A stretch of DNA of 64,000 bases, taken from contig JBCCGG010000025.1 of NCBI GenBank assembly GCA_039029395.1, positions 1 to 64,000 of the forward strand. Reading direction: 5' to 3'. A model generated the notes under the pieces. It was not told the DNA's origin, did no database searches, and worked only from the letters and a program-made list of their open reading frames with translations. A program made the translations under genes and the position numbers. The DNA is from JBCCGG01 sp039029395 (GTDB lineage Bacteria > Pseudomonadota > Alphaproteobacteria > Kiloniellales > JAKSDN01). This document shows positions 42,523-51,020 of this stretch, in pieces (within the stretch, counting starts at the first letter, position 1; every line of letters starts with the position of its first letter).

Positions 42523-44076
42523 ATGGCCCAGCAAGCCACGAAAACCCGGAAACGACAGCGCGGCGCCGCCCGGCGCGAGCGCACGAGCGGACCTCAGCAA
42601 TTGCCTTGGCGGGCGATCAGCAACCCGTTCCGCCCGGTCGAAATCTTAAGCGCCGACCAGCTTGAGACGATCCACAGGGCATCGCTCAAGATCCTCGAGC
42701 AGATGGGGCTCGAGATCATGAGCCCTGAGGCGCTCGACCTTCTGGAGTCAGCCGGCGCAAAGGTCGACCGGGACAGCCAGATCGTCCGGATCGGCGCCGA
42801 GCTAATAGAGCAGGCCCTGGCGACCGCGCCCAGCCAGGTGACCTTGACCCCGCGCAATCCGGCCCATGCCGTGACCTTGGGCGGCGACCACGTGGTCTTC
42901 GGCCTGGTCGCCGGTCCGCCAAACGTGCACGACATGGAACGGGGCCGGCGCCCGGCAAATTTGGACGACTATCGGGACCTGCTGCGCCTGGCCCAAAGCC
43001 TCAACATCGTTCACGTGGTCGGCAATCAGCCGGTGCCGCCGATCGAGTTGCCGGCCGAGACCCGCCACCTGGATTGCTATCTGGCAAACGTTACCTTCAC
43101 CGACCGGGTCTACCACTGCACGGCGATCGGCGCCGAACGGGCGCGCGACGGCATCGAGATGATGGCCTTGTCGCGCGGGGTCACCCTCGAGCAGATGATC
43201 GACGAGCCCGGCGTGCTGACCATCATCAGCGTCAACTCGCCGCGGCGTTTCGACGGCGCCATGCTCGACGGCCTGATCACCATGGCGCGCCTTGGCCAAG
43301 TTGTCGTGGTCACGCCCTTCACATTGATGGGTGCCATGACCCCGGTGACGCTGGCCGCCGCGCTCGCCCAACAGAACGCCGAGGCCTTGGCCGGCGTCCT
43401 GATCACCCAGCTGGCCCGGCCGGGCGCGCCGGTGGTCTACGGCGCCTTTACCTCGAACGTGGACCTGCGCTCGGGCGCGCCCGCCTTCGGCACGCCGGAG
43501 AACGCCCAAGCCACAATGGCGGCCGGCCAACTGGCCCGGCGCTACGGCCTGCCCTACCGCTCGTCCAACGCCAATGCCAGCAACCTGGTGGACGCCCAAG
43601 CGGCCTACGAGTCCGAGATGTCGCTATGGAGCTCCCTTATGGGCGGCGCCAATCTGATCTACCACGGCGCCGGTTGGCTTGAGGGCGGCTTAACTGCGTC
43701 CTTCGAGAAAGTCGTGCTCGATGCCGAGCTGATGCAGATGATGGCCGAGACCATGACCCCGCTCCAGGTCGACGAGGCCAGCCTGGCGCTCGAGACGATC
43801 GGCGAGATCGATCCAGGCGGCCACTTCTTTGGCACCCAGCACACCATCGACCGCTATCAGAGCGCCTTTTACGAGCCCATGTTGTCGGACTGGCGCAACT
43901 ACGAAGCCTGGGAAGAAGCCGGCGGCTTAAGCGCGACCCAACGGGCGACCGCGGTCTGGAAGCAGCTTCTGGCGGACTACCAGGCGCCGGCCCTCGACCC
44001 GGCCGTCGCCGAGGCGCTCGAGGCTTTCGTCGCCCGGCGCAAGGAAGAGATCGCCCGCGACGGGCTTGAGGCGTGA
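42523..44076 (+). CDS. MttB-superfamily methyltransferase (non-pyrrolysine)
   Basis: 517 residues of the trimethylamine/betaine methyltransferase family (LKILEQMGLEIMSPEALDLLESAGAKVD, VYGAFTSNVDLRSGAPAFGTPE, the GWLEGGLTASFEK region). The frame is open with no internal amber codon, so it is a non-pyrrolysine member, of which some demethylate glycine betaine, carnitine or proline betaine. No corrinoid protein or corrinoid-folate methyltransferase gene is adjacent. The neighbouring GbdR-like regulator supports a quaternary-amine substrate. Confidence 0.87.
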   Translation: MAQQATKTRKRQRGAARRERTSGPQQLPWRAISNPFRPVEILSADQLETIHRASLKILEQMGLEIMSPEALDLLESAGAKVDRDSQIVRIGAELIEQALATAPSQVTLTPRNPAHAVTLGGDHVVFGLVAGPPNVHDMERGRRPANLDDYRDLLRLAQSLNIVHVVGNQPVPPIELPAETRHLDCYLANVTFTDRVYHCTAIGAERARDGIEMMALSRGVTLEQMIDEPGVLTIISVNSPRRFDGAMLDGLITMARLGQVVVVTPFTLMGAMTPVTLAAALAQQNAEALAGVLITQLARPGAPVVYGAFTSNVDLRSGAPAFGTPENAQATMAAGQLARRYGLPYRSSNANASNLVDAQAAYESEMSLWSSLMGGANLIYHGAGWLEGGLTASFEKVVLDAELMQMMAETMTPLQVDEASLALETIGEIDPGGHFFGTQHTIDRYQSAFYEPMLSDWRNYEAWEEAGGLSATQRATAVWKQLLADYQAPALDPAVAEALEAFVARRKEEIARDGLEA

Positions 44077-44465
44077 AAGCGGCAGACATCCTGCGCAAGA
44101 TCATCGCGGCGCTGACCCTGGTCACGGTACTGCCCCTGTGGCGGGATTTCTCCTTTGATCGCGAGGCCGCCTCGGCAAGCGTCTTGCACGCCGTTATCGC
44201 GCTCGCTGTGGTGGTCACCCTGCTCTCCGGCACCATTGCGGTGGCAGGCCTGTGGCTGGGGCGCCACGTGGGATACTATTGCTTTTACCTCTATGGCGTC
44301 CTGGCGACACTGCTGCTCGGTGTGTCGCTGATGCCCTTGTTGCCACAACTGATCCCACCCGAGGCGCGGCTCTACGTGGTGGTGGGGATCAACGTAATCG
44401 TCTTGGCCGTCGTCGCGGCGATTCACCTGAAGAGCCGCAATGTCACGGCCGATCCAGCCCCATGA
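44073..44465 (+). CDS. Small four-segment membrane protein
   Basis: 130 residues with four hydrophobic segments and no soluble domain. Its GTG start overlaps the MttB-like stop (44073-44076), so it is co-translated; it may be a membrane partner or small permease. The 3' end overlaps the convergent hydrolase gene by 23 bases. I do not recognise the family. Confidence 0.6.
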   Translation: MKAADILRKIIAALTLVTVLPLWRDFSFDREAASASVLHAVIALAVVVTLLSGTIAVAGLWLGRHVGYYCFYLYGVLATLLLGVSLMPLLPQLIPPEARLYVVVGINVIVLAVVAAIHLKSRNVTADPAP

Positions 44466-45891
44466 ACTCCAGCACCCGCCCTTCGATGTAGCCGTAGAAG
44501 GGGTTCCACCGGAGGCGCAGCATGTCAGCGGCGGAGATCTTGAGCACGCCGCGCTCGCCGCGCAGGGCCAGGATGCCGAGCTCTATGCCCGGGCTGTCGC
44601 CGAGCGCGGCCTCGCCGTAGAGCGGATCCTCGGGCGAAAAGGGCAAAGCGACGTGAGAGAGCGAATAGAGGTCTTCCGGCCAGGAGAGGCCGAGCGGCAA
44701 AGTCTCGACTTCGTCCTGGCCTTCCAGCCGCTGGCGAAGAACGACTACTCGCGATGATTTTGTCTCATTGGTCACGAGCGAAAGGGTGAATGCCAAGTTG
44801 GGCCGGTCGAAGAGCGCCTCGAGGGTAGGCCGAGGGTCCGACCTCAGAACCTCGCCGACTTCGCTGCGCCGGTTGACGTCGAACAGCACCAGCTCGTGAC
44901 CGCCCATTGGAAGCTGGCCGAACAGGGCGTCGATCACGGCTTCCGGCAGCACGGTGGCGTCGACCGCCGATTGAAAGGCCAGGATCGGCGGCAAGTCGTT
45001 GAGCTGGCCGGCGGCCGAAAGGCGCCTGAGGTCGCTCTGGATATCTTGCGTGAGGAAGTACACCTGGGCTGCCGCGTTGATCGCGAAGGAGCCGTATTTG
45101 TAAGGGTCGTACTCAAGCTGAATGCCGTTCCAAGCAAGCTTCTCGAAGCCCAACAGATGACCCAGACGCTCCTGCCAGACCGACAGCGCCGCCAGGCCGG
45201 TAACCCCGATCGCCGGCGACACCAGCACCAGGCCGTCGAGCTTGGGCAGGTCCGAGCGCTCCCGCGTGGCGAGCGCGTAGTCGACGCCCAGCGCGCCGCC
45301 GATCGAATAGCCGACGATGTAGAGCGGCGCATCGCCGGCCTGTTCGCGCAGATGTTCGGCGGCCAGCTCGAGCGCGCGCGCCATGTCCTGCCAGCGAACA
45401 TCGAGCAGGCCCGAGGGCGCGGTGCCGTTGCCTGGCAGCCGCAGGCCGACCACCCAGGCGCCGGCCTTGTTGAGGGCGAGTGCCATGTGGCGAAGGCTAT
45501 AGGGCGAATCCGACATGCCGTGGACCAACAGGACGGCTGCTTTGGGCGCCTCCGCCGACAGCTCGAAACTGCGGTTCCAGTTGACCGGCCAGACCTCCGG
45601 ATCGGACAGGCTGCCCCGGTTGTAGCGGTTGATCTTGGTGCGGTCTTCCGGCGCGACGGCGTCGTAGACCTCGGTTTGAAGCTGCTTGAAGAGGCGTTCT
45701 TCCAAAGCGAGATAGTCGGCGAAGGTCGCCACCTCGCTTTCGGTCGTGAACTCTTCGGTGAGCAGGGGCTCGTGCCAGACTTTAAGGTCGGGGCGGCGCT
45801 CCAGATAGGTCACGCCGAGCACAAGCAACGCCAGGAACGCGCCCAGCGTGCCGATGGCGAGGACCTTCAGGGTACGCGCAAGGAGGGTCAT
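44443..45891 (-). CDS. Membrane-anchored alpha/beta hydrolase
   Basis: 482 residues. An N-terminal membrane anchor (residues about 5-28) precedes an alpha/beta hydrolase domain with VLLVHGMSDSPYS, the nucleophile elbow GYSIGG, and LRLPGNGTAPSG. The large C-terminal extension has no recognised motif. The ATG at 45891 overlaps the HisC-like stop by 4 bases; the longer upstream frame is a shadow of the aminotransferase. Probably an envelope esterase or lipase; substrate unknown. Confidence 0.78.
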   Translation of the reverse strand: MTLLARTLKVLAIGTLGAFLALLVLGVTYLERRPDLKVWHEPLLTEEFTTESEVATFADYLALEERLFKQLQTEVYDAVAPEDRTKINRYNRGSLSDPEVWPVNWNRSFELSAEAPKAAVLLVHGMSDSPYSLRHMALALNKAGAWVVGLRLPGNGTAPSGLLDVRWQDMARALELAAEHLREQAGDAPLYIVGYSIGGALGVDYALATRERSDLPKLDGLVLVSPAIGVTGLAALSVWQERLGHLLGFEKLAWNGIQLEYDPYKYGSFAINAAAQVYFLTQDIQSDLRRLSAAGQLNDLPPILAFQSAVDATVLPEAVIDALFGQLPMGGHELVLFDVNRRSEVGEVLRSDPRPTLEALFDRPNLAFTLSLVTNETKSSRVVVLRQRLEGQDEVETLPLGLSWPEDLYSLSHVALPFSPEDPLYGEAALGDSPGIELGILALRGERGVLKISAADMLRLRWNPFYGYIEGRVLEFMGLDRP

Positions 45892-46976
45892 GCCCGCACG
45901 AAGCGCTCGAGCGCGGCCAGGGCCAGATCCATCTCCTCCTCTGTGCCGATGGTCACCCTGAGACAGTCGGCGAGGCCGTAGTCCGCCATGGGGCGCAGAA
46001 TGATGCCCTGAGTCTTGAAGTAGTCGAACGCGGCGTCGGCGATCTTGTTGTCGCCGCCACCGAAGGAGATCAGCACGAAGTTGCCGTGGCTCGGATAGGG
46101 CGTCAGGCCGAGCGCGGCAACGCGGGCGGAAAAGGCGTCGCGCCGGCGGGCGTTCTCCGCCCGGTGGCGTGCCACGTGGTCCTGATCGTCCAACGCGGCC
46201 AGGGCAGCGGCTTGGGCCGGCGCCGAGGTGTTCGAAGGATTGCGCACCTTGTGCAGAATCTCGGCAACCGCCGGCGGGCAATAGGCCCAGCCGAGCCGCA
46301 CCGCCGCCAATCCGTAGATCTTCGAGAATGTGCGCAGCATGACCACGTTGTCGCGCGACGTCGCCAGCTTGGTGCCCGGGTCATAGCCCAGATCCTCGAC
46401 GAACTCCGCGTAGGCGGCATCGAGCACCAGCAGAATGTCGGGCCGCAGCGACTGGCGCAGGCGCTCGACCTCGCTGTTGGGCAGAAGCGCGCCGGTCGGA
46501 TTGTTGGGGTTGACCAGGAATACCGCCCGGGTCGCCGGGGTGACCCGCTCGAGGATTCCATCCACATTGCACAGCAAGTTGCGTTCGGGCGCCGCGACCG
46601 CTGTGGCGCCGACCACATTTATCGCGGTGAGAATGAAGAGGTAAGCATACTGGCTGTAAATCACCTCGTCGCCGGGCCTGAGGTACGAAAGCGCCAAGAG
46701 TTGAATCAGCTCCATGGAGCCGCCGCCGCAGACGATGCGCGCCGGGTCGATTCCCTCCAAGTCGGCGATCGCGTGCTTCAGGGCGAGAAAGTGTGCGTCG
46801 GGATAGAGCCGCAGATCGTTGGCCGCTTCCCGGTAGGCGGCGACCGCGACCGGGCTCGGCGCCACCGCGCTCTCGTTGGAGGCCAGGTGGATCACCCGCT
46901 CGACCCCGGGAATGGTCGAGTCCGCGACCTTATAGGGTGCCATAGCGGCGAGATGAGGGATCGCTTGCACGGTCAT
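45888..46976 (-). CDS. HisC-like class I/II aminotransferase
   Basis: 362 residues. The PLP-fold features are IHLASNESAVAPSP, NPNNPTGALL, LDAAYAEFV and the PLP-Lys region TFSKIYGLAAVRLGWAY. It resembles histidinol-phosphate aminotransferase, but histidine genes are not nearby; here it is sandwiched between a D-2-hydroxyacid dehydrogenase and a hydrolase. It may transaminate an alpha-keto acid in a side pathway. The start at 46976 is 5 bases after the upstream gene. Confidence 0.85.
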   Translation of the reverse strand: MTVQAIPHLAAMAPYKVADSTIPGVERVIHLASNESAVAPSPVAVAAYREAANDLRLYPDAHFLALKHAIADLEGIDPARIVCGGGSMELIQLLALSYLRPGDEVIYSQYAYLFILTAINVVGATAVAAPERNLLCNVDGILERVTPATRAVFLVNPNNPTGALLPNSEVERLRQSLRPDILLVLDAAYAEFVEDLGYDPGTKLATSRDNVVMLRTFSKIYGLAAVRLGWAYCPPAVAEILHKVRNPSNTSAPAQAAALAALDDQDHVARHRAENARRRDAFSARVAALGLTPYPSHGNFVLISFGGGDNKIADAAFDYFKTQGIILRPMADYGLADCLRVTIGTEEEMDLALAALERFVRA

Positions 46977-46981
46977 CTGAT

Positions 46982-47935
46982 TCAATAGCCTCGCTTGGGG
47001 TCGACCACGTTGACGAGCGGCTCGCCAGCCTGCCAGCGCGCCAGGTTGTCGCAAAACATTTCAACGGACTTCAACTCCCAGCCGTCGAAGACGGCCGAGC
47101 AGTGCGGCGTGACGATAACGTTCTCCATGTCCCAAAGGGGGCAGTCGGCCGGCATGGGCTCTGGCGCGAAAACATCGAGAACGGCACCGCCCAGATGGCC
47201 GGACTGGAGCCCTGCGATCAGCGCCTGTGAATCGACGACGCCGCCGCGCGACACGTCGACCACGATGGCGCCCGGGTTGAGCGCGGCGATCGCCTGGTCG
47301 CCGATCATGTTGCGGGTCGAGTCCAGAAGCGGCGTGGCGACCACCAGCAGATCGCTTCGGCCAAGCGCCTCGATCAGCCGATCGGCGGCATAGACCTGCG
47401 ATACGTGGGGGGTTTCCCGTGGCCGGGAGCGAATGCCGATCACATTGATGCCGTGGGCGACCGCAAGCTTGGCGACCGCTTGGCCGGTCTGACCCAAGCC
47501 GACGATGCAGAGCGTCTTGCCAGCAACTTGTCCAACCGAATCGAGCGGCCAAAGCCGTTCGCGCTGCTGGCGCATGAAACGGGGAAAGCCGAGGGTTAGC
47601 GCCAGGATGCCGCCGATCACATAGGATGCCATGACCTGGCTGGAGACGCCCGAGCTGTTGGTCACGGTCAAGCGCTCGGGATCCCAAGGCATGACGTGAT
47701 CGACACCAACCCCGCCGATGCCGACCCACCTGAGCGCGGCGCAGCTCATGACCGCGTCGCGCGGATAGGGCTTGTTCTCGAACTTGATGCAATAGAGCGC
47801 GTCGGGCTGAAAAGCCTGAAGCGCGCCGTCGAGCCCATCGTAGCTGTCGCAGGTCTGGACCTCGGCCTCGGGGAAGCGCGCGCGCAGCACCTCGGCCAAG
47901 GGCTCGGGATTGTCGTAGTGCAGCAGCACGCGCAT
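46982..47935 (-). CDS. D-2-hydroxyacid dehydrogenase
   Basis: 317 residues. The NAD-binding motif is TLCIVGLGQTGQAVAKLA, and the catalytic Arg, Glu and His fall in DVSRGGVVDSQAL, LDVFAPEPMPADCPLW and VTPHCSAVFDGWE. It interconverts 2-keto acids and D-2-hydroxyacids. The ATG at 47935 has GCGAGG upstream; a GTG at 47977 is possible. Together with the HisC-like gene it suggests a keto/amino/hydroxy acid module. Confidence 0.88.
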   Translation of the reverse strand: MRVLLHYDNPEPLAEVLRARFPEAEVQTCDSYDGLDGALQAFQPDALYCIKFENKPYPRDAVMSCAALRWVGIGGVGVDHVMPWDPERLTVTNSSGVSSQVMASYVIGGILALTLGFPRFMRQQRERLWPLDSVGQVAGKTLCIVGLGQTGQAVAKLAVAHGINVIGIRSRPRETPHVSQVYAADRLIEALGRSDLLVVATPLLDSTRNMIGDQAIAALNPGAIVVDVSRGGVVDSQALIAGLQSGHLGGAVLDVFAPEPMPADCPLWDMENVIVTPHCSAVFDGWELKSVEMFCDNLARWQAGEPLVNVVDPKRGY

Positions 47936-48057
47936 GGCGCCTCGCGAGGAGATCTTTGGCGGGCGCAAGGTTGACACTATTTTGCCCCTGGCGCCTAGAG
48001 GGATTTCGGTGCGTTTGGATGGTTTTCCTTGGCCGCCTTCCCACCCTATCCTGGGCT

Positions 48058-49383
48058 ATGAGCTTTGACGTCCTGATCATCGGCGGTGGCCCGGCCGGGG
48101 TGGCGGCGGCTTTGCGCCTCGCGAAGATGGAGCACGCGGTCGCCGTTGTCGCCAAGCCGCGCCGGGGCGCTGCCGTCGAAGGCCTGTCCGAGCGCGCATA
48201 CGAGGTGTTGCGCACATTGGGTTGCGAGCGGGCCGGAGCCAGTTTGGGGCGCGAGGTGGTCCGACAGTCCCATTGGAACGGGGCCACCAGCGAGCACAAC
48301 CGCGAAACCCTGGTCGACCGCCGGGCCTTCGATCGAGCGCTGCTCGAGGACGCCGAGGCGCAAGGCCTTGCGGTCATCTATGCCAAGACGGCCCGGCCTT
48401 GCGCGCGGAATGGCGGATGGGAGATCGTCGGCACAAGCGGCGACAATGCACCCTTTGCGGTCTCGGGAAAACTCCTGATCGAGGCGCGCGGCCGGCGCGC
48501 ACCCGGCGCAGGACGTCGGGCCCGTCGAGGGCCAGGCACGACGGCCTTGGCCCGCGTCTACGGCGGGGTGCCGGCTCAGCCACGCACCGCGATCGCCGCC
48601 TTTCGGGACGGCTGGGCCTGGTACGCCAGCCAGGGCGACGGCACTGGTTTGCTCCAGGTCTTCGTCGACCACGAGCAGGGCCAACTACCGAAGCGCGGCG
48701 CCCTCGCGGGCCATTTCGCCGGATTGGCGGGCCAAGTGACCGAGGCCGGGGAATGGCTTGGTGTGGGCCAAGCCAAGGGCGCGGTCACGGTACGTGCCGC
48801 GGGCCCGGTGCATTGGCCTGATCCTGTCGGGCCCAATTCGATCCGTATCGGCGATGCAGCCGCCGCGGTCGACCCGCTGTCGGGACACGGCATCTTTGAG
48901 GCCTTGGGTTCGGCGCTCGCTGGTGCCGTGGTCGTCAACACCCTGCTACGCCGCCCGGACCAGCGCGCCCTCGCCGAGGCCTTTTACCAGGAGCGTGTGG
49001 CCCAGGGTTTTGAGCGCAATTGCCGCACCGGGCGTGCCTTCTACGCCCTCGAGCAACGTTGGCCAGAGGCGCCTTTCTGGCGGGCGCGGGCCACTTGGCC
49101 GGATCAGGCGCCAGTCCACGCGCCGCCCTTCGAGTCTGCGCCCAGTATCGAGCGGCGACCGGTGGTCGAAGACGACCTGGTGGTCGCCCGCCCGGTCGTG
49201 GTCACGCCGGACCATCCCCGCGGCGTTTACCAAGTAGCTGACGTGCCATTGGTCGCGCTGTTGGAGCAAATCGAGTCGGCCACATCCGATGGCTCGTTGG
49301 CGGAGCGCCTGAAGGTCACCCGAACCCAGCTCGAGACCGCCCTGGCCTGGCTTCGCTATCGGCGCATGATCGGAGCGGGATAG
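48058..49383 (+). CDS. qhnG: Flavin-dependent monooxygenase QhnG
   Basis: 441 residues. The FAD-binding GGGPAGVAAALRLAK lies at the N terminus and the second FAD motif GDAAAAVDPLSGHGIFEALGSAL in the middle, as in class A flavoprotein hydroxylases. Sequence character and presence of a full qhn operon match QhnG, which hydroxylates the QhnC tryptophan to start CTQ formation. It is not with the operon but about 6.6 kb beyond the ccmF-like gene. It is divergent from the D-2-hydroxyacid dehydrogenase. Confidence 0.8.
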   Translation: MSFDVLIIGGGPAGVAAALRLAKMEHAVAVVAKPRRGAAVEGLSERAYEVLRTLGCERAGASLGREVVRQSHWNGATSEHNRETLVDRRAFDRALLEDAEAQGLAVIYAKTARPCARNGGWEIVGTSGDNAPFAVSGKLLIEARGRRAPGAGRRARRGPGTTALARVYGGVPAQPRTAIAAFRDGWAWYASQGDGTGLLQVFVDHEQGQLPKRGALAGHFAGLAGQVTEAGEWLGVGQAKGAVTVRAAGPVHWPDPVGPNSIRIGDAAAAVDPLSGHGIFEALGSALAGAVVVNTLLRRPDQRALAEAFYQERVAQGFERNCRTGRAFYALEQRWPEAPFWRARATWPDQAPVHAPPFESAPSIERRPVVEDDLVVARPVVVTPDHPRGVYQVADVPLVALLEQIESATSDGSLAERLKVTRTQLETALAWLRYRRMIGAG

Positions 49384-49453
49384 TTGCGCGTCTGCGCGCT
49401 TTCCCGCACCATTGCCGGAACAGGTTAGCAATTGGAAACGGGGGCTAGAAGCA

Positions 49454-51016
49454 ATGCCGCAGTCAGGCGTGCCCTTGGCGGCGCCGGTAGATTTGACCGA
49501 CATTTTGCGTTTGGGTCTCGAGACAAAAGCCGACGAGCCGGCCTTGGTCTCTGCGGAAACGCGCTGGACCTGGCGCGCGCTCGACCAAGGCGCCGCGCGC
49601 TATGCCGCGAACCTGCTGGCGCTCGGCCTCAAGCCCGGCGACCGGGTCGCCTCGCTCATGCCGAACCGCGCGGCGCTGCTGGTGCATTACCTGGCCTGCC
49701 TCAAGGCCGGCCTCGTGGCGACGCCCTTGAACTACCGCTACATGGCGCCCGAGATCGACCACGCGCTCGAGGTCAGCGGCGCCTCGGTCCTGCTCGCCCA
49801 CGCCGAGCGTGACAGCGATCTTGCCGTCAGCGCGCTTGCCGGCCAGCTGCCCCTCGGTCGGATCACCTACGACGGCGAAGCCGGAGGCGGCCCCACCTTC
49901 CACGAGCTGCTGGAGCGCGCGCCGGCGCACGAGCGCCTACCCAGCCCTGCGCCGGACGACCCGGCTTTCATCTTTTTTACCTCTGGCAGCACCGGCAAGC
50001 CGAAGGGCGTGACCCACACTCAGGAGACCTTCGGCTGGATGGTCGCAAGTCTGATCGCGAGCCTGGAGATCAACGGGCGGGACGTCGTTCTGCCGGGCTC
50101 CTCGATCTCACACATCGGCGGCTCGCTCTTCTCCTTGACGGGCTTGGCGGCCGGCGCCCGGATCGACATCGCCCGCACCTTCGATGGCGACGAGATCTTG
50201 CCCCTGTTGCGCGAGACACAGCCGAGCGTGCTGTCCATGCTGCCGGCCGCGCTCTTCACCCTGGTGCGCGACCACAACGCCCGGCACGAGGATTTTGCCT
50301 CGCTGCGTGTCTGCATCTCCGGCGGCGACAAGGTCTCGGCCGAACTCGAGCGGGAGTTCGTCGCGCTCGCCGATCTGGAGATCGATGAGGGCTACGGCAT
50401 GACCGAAATCGGCATCGCCACGGTCAATCCGCCCTCTGGCCTCAACAAGGTCGGCTCCTGCGGCTTGGCCGGGCCCGGCTACGAGCTGTCGCTCCGCGAC
50501 GACAGCGGGGCCGAGGTGCCGACTGGCGAGGAAGGCCGCCTTTGGGTCCGCTTCAAAGGCAACACGATCGGCTACTGGAACCGTCCCGACGCCACCGCCG
50601 AGACCATCGTCGAGGGCTGGCTGGACACCGGCGACATCATGAAGTTTGACGCTGACGGCTACCTTTGGTTCTGCGGCCGCAAGAAGCAGATCATTATTCA
50701 CGACGGCTCCAACATCTGCCCACAGGAGGTCGAAGAAGCCTTGCTCGACCACGACGCGGTGGCGAGCGCCGGGGTGGTCGGCTTTCATGACCTGGTACAC
50801 GGCGAGAACGTGCGCGCCTACATCACCCTGAAGCAGGGCGCCGCGACGCCGGCCGCCCAAGAGCTGATCCGCTTTGCCCGCGCCCGGGTCGGCTACAAGG
50901 CGCCAGAGGAGATTGTCGTGCTCGAGGAGATGCCGCTCAACGCCACGGGCAAGGTCGACCGGGTGACCCTCAAGCGTTGGGCCGGCGAAGCGCACGGCGG
51001 CGAGGAGGCTGGATAG
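49454..51016 (+). CDS. Acyl-CoA synthetase, paralogue 1 of 4
   Basis: 520-residue adenylate-forming enzyme. ATP-binding FFTSGSTGKPKGVTH, the A5 motif GYGMTEIG, the hinge A7/A8 region GWLDTGDIMKFDADGYLWFCGRKKQ, and the A10 lysine in NATGKVDRVTLK are all intact. It activates a carboxylate to an acyl-AMP and then acyl-CoA. The ATG at 49454 begins MPQSGVPL, like its three downstream paralogues; an earlier ATG at 49412 is less supported. The gap to paralogue 2 is 4 bases. Confidence 0.92.
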   Translation: MPQSGVPLAAPVDLTDILRLGLETKADEPALVSAETRWTWRALDQGAARYAANLLALGLKPGDRVASLMPNRAALLVHYLACLKAGLVATPLNYRYMAPEIDHALEVSGASVLLAHAERDSDLAVSALAGQLPLGRITYDGEAGGGPTFHELLERAPAHERLPSPAPDDPAFIFFTSGSTGKPKGVTHTQETFGWMVASLIASLEINGRDVVLPGSSISHIGGSLFSLTGLAAGARIDIARTFDGDEILPLLRETQPSVLSMLPAALFTLVRDHNARHEDFASLRVCISGGDKVSAELEREFVALADLEIDEGYGMTEIGIATVNPPSGLNKVGSCGLAGPGYELSLRDDSGAEVPTGEEGRLWVRFKGNTIGYWNRPDATAETIVEGWLDTGDIMKFDADGYLWFCGRKKQIIIHDGSNICPQEVEEALLDHDAVASAGVVGFHDLVHGENVRAYITLKQGAATPAAQELIRFARARVGYKAPEEIVVLEEMPLNATGKVDRVTLKRWAGEAHGGEEAG

Positions 51017-51020
51017 ACCC

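Noticed and set aside
42523..44076. Pyrrolysine-containing MttB
   Set aside because: The gene has no internal TAG, so it belongs to the non-pyrrolysine branch.
45892..46281. Longer alpha/beta hydrolase starting upstream
   Set aside because: The extension overlaps the HisC-like gene in another frame and has no domain; the ATG at 45891 directly precedes a membrane anchor.
49412..49453. Start of the first acyl-CoA synthetase at 49412
   Set aside because: The downstream paralogues all start MPxxGPPL, which matches the ATG at 49454; the extra residues have no counterpart in them.
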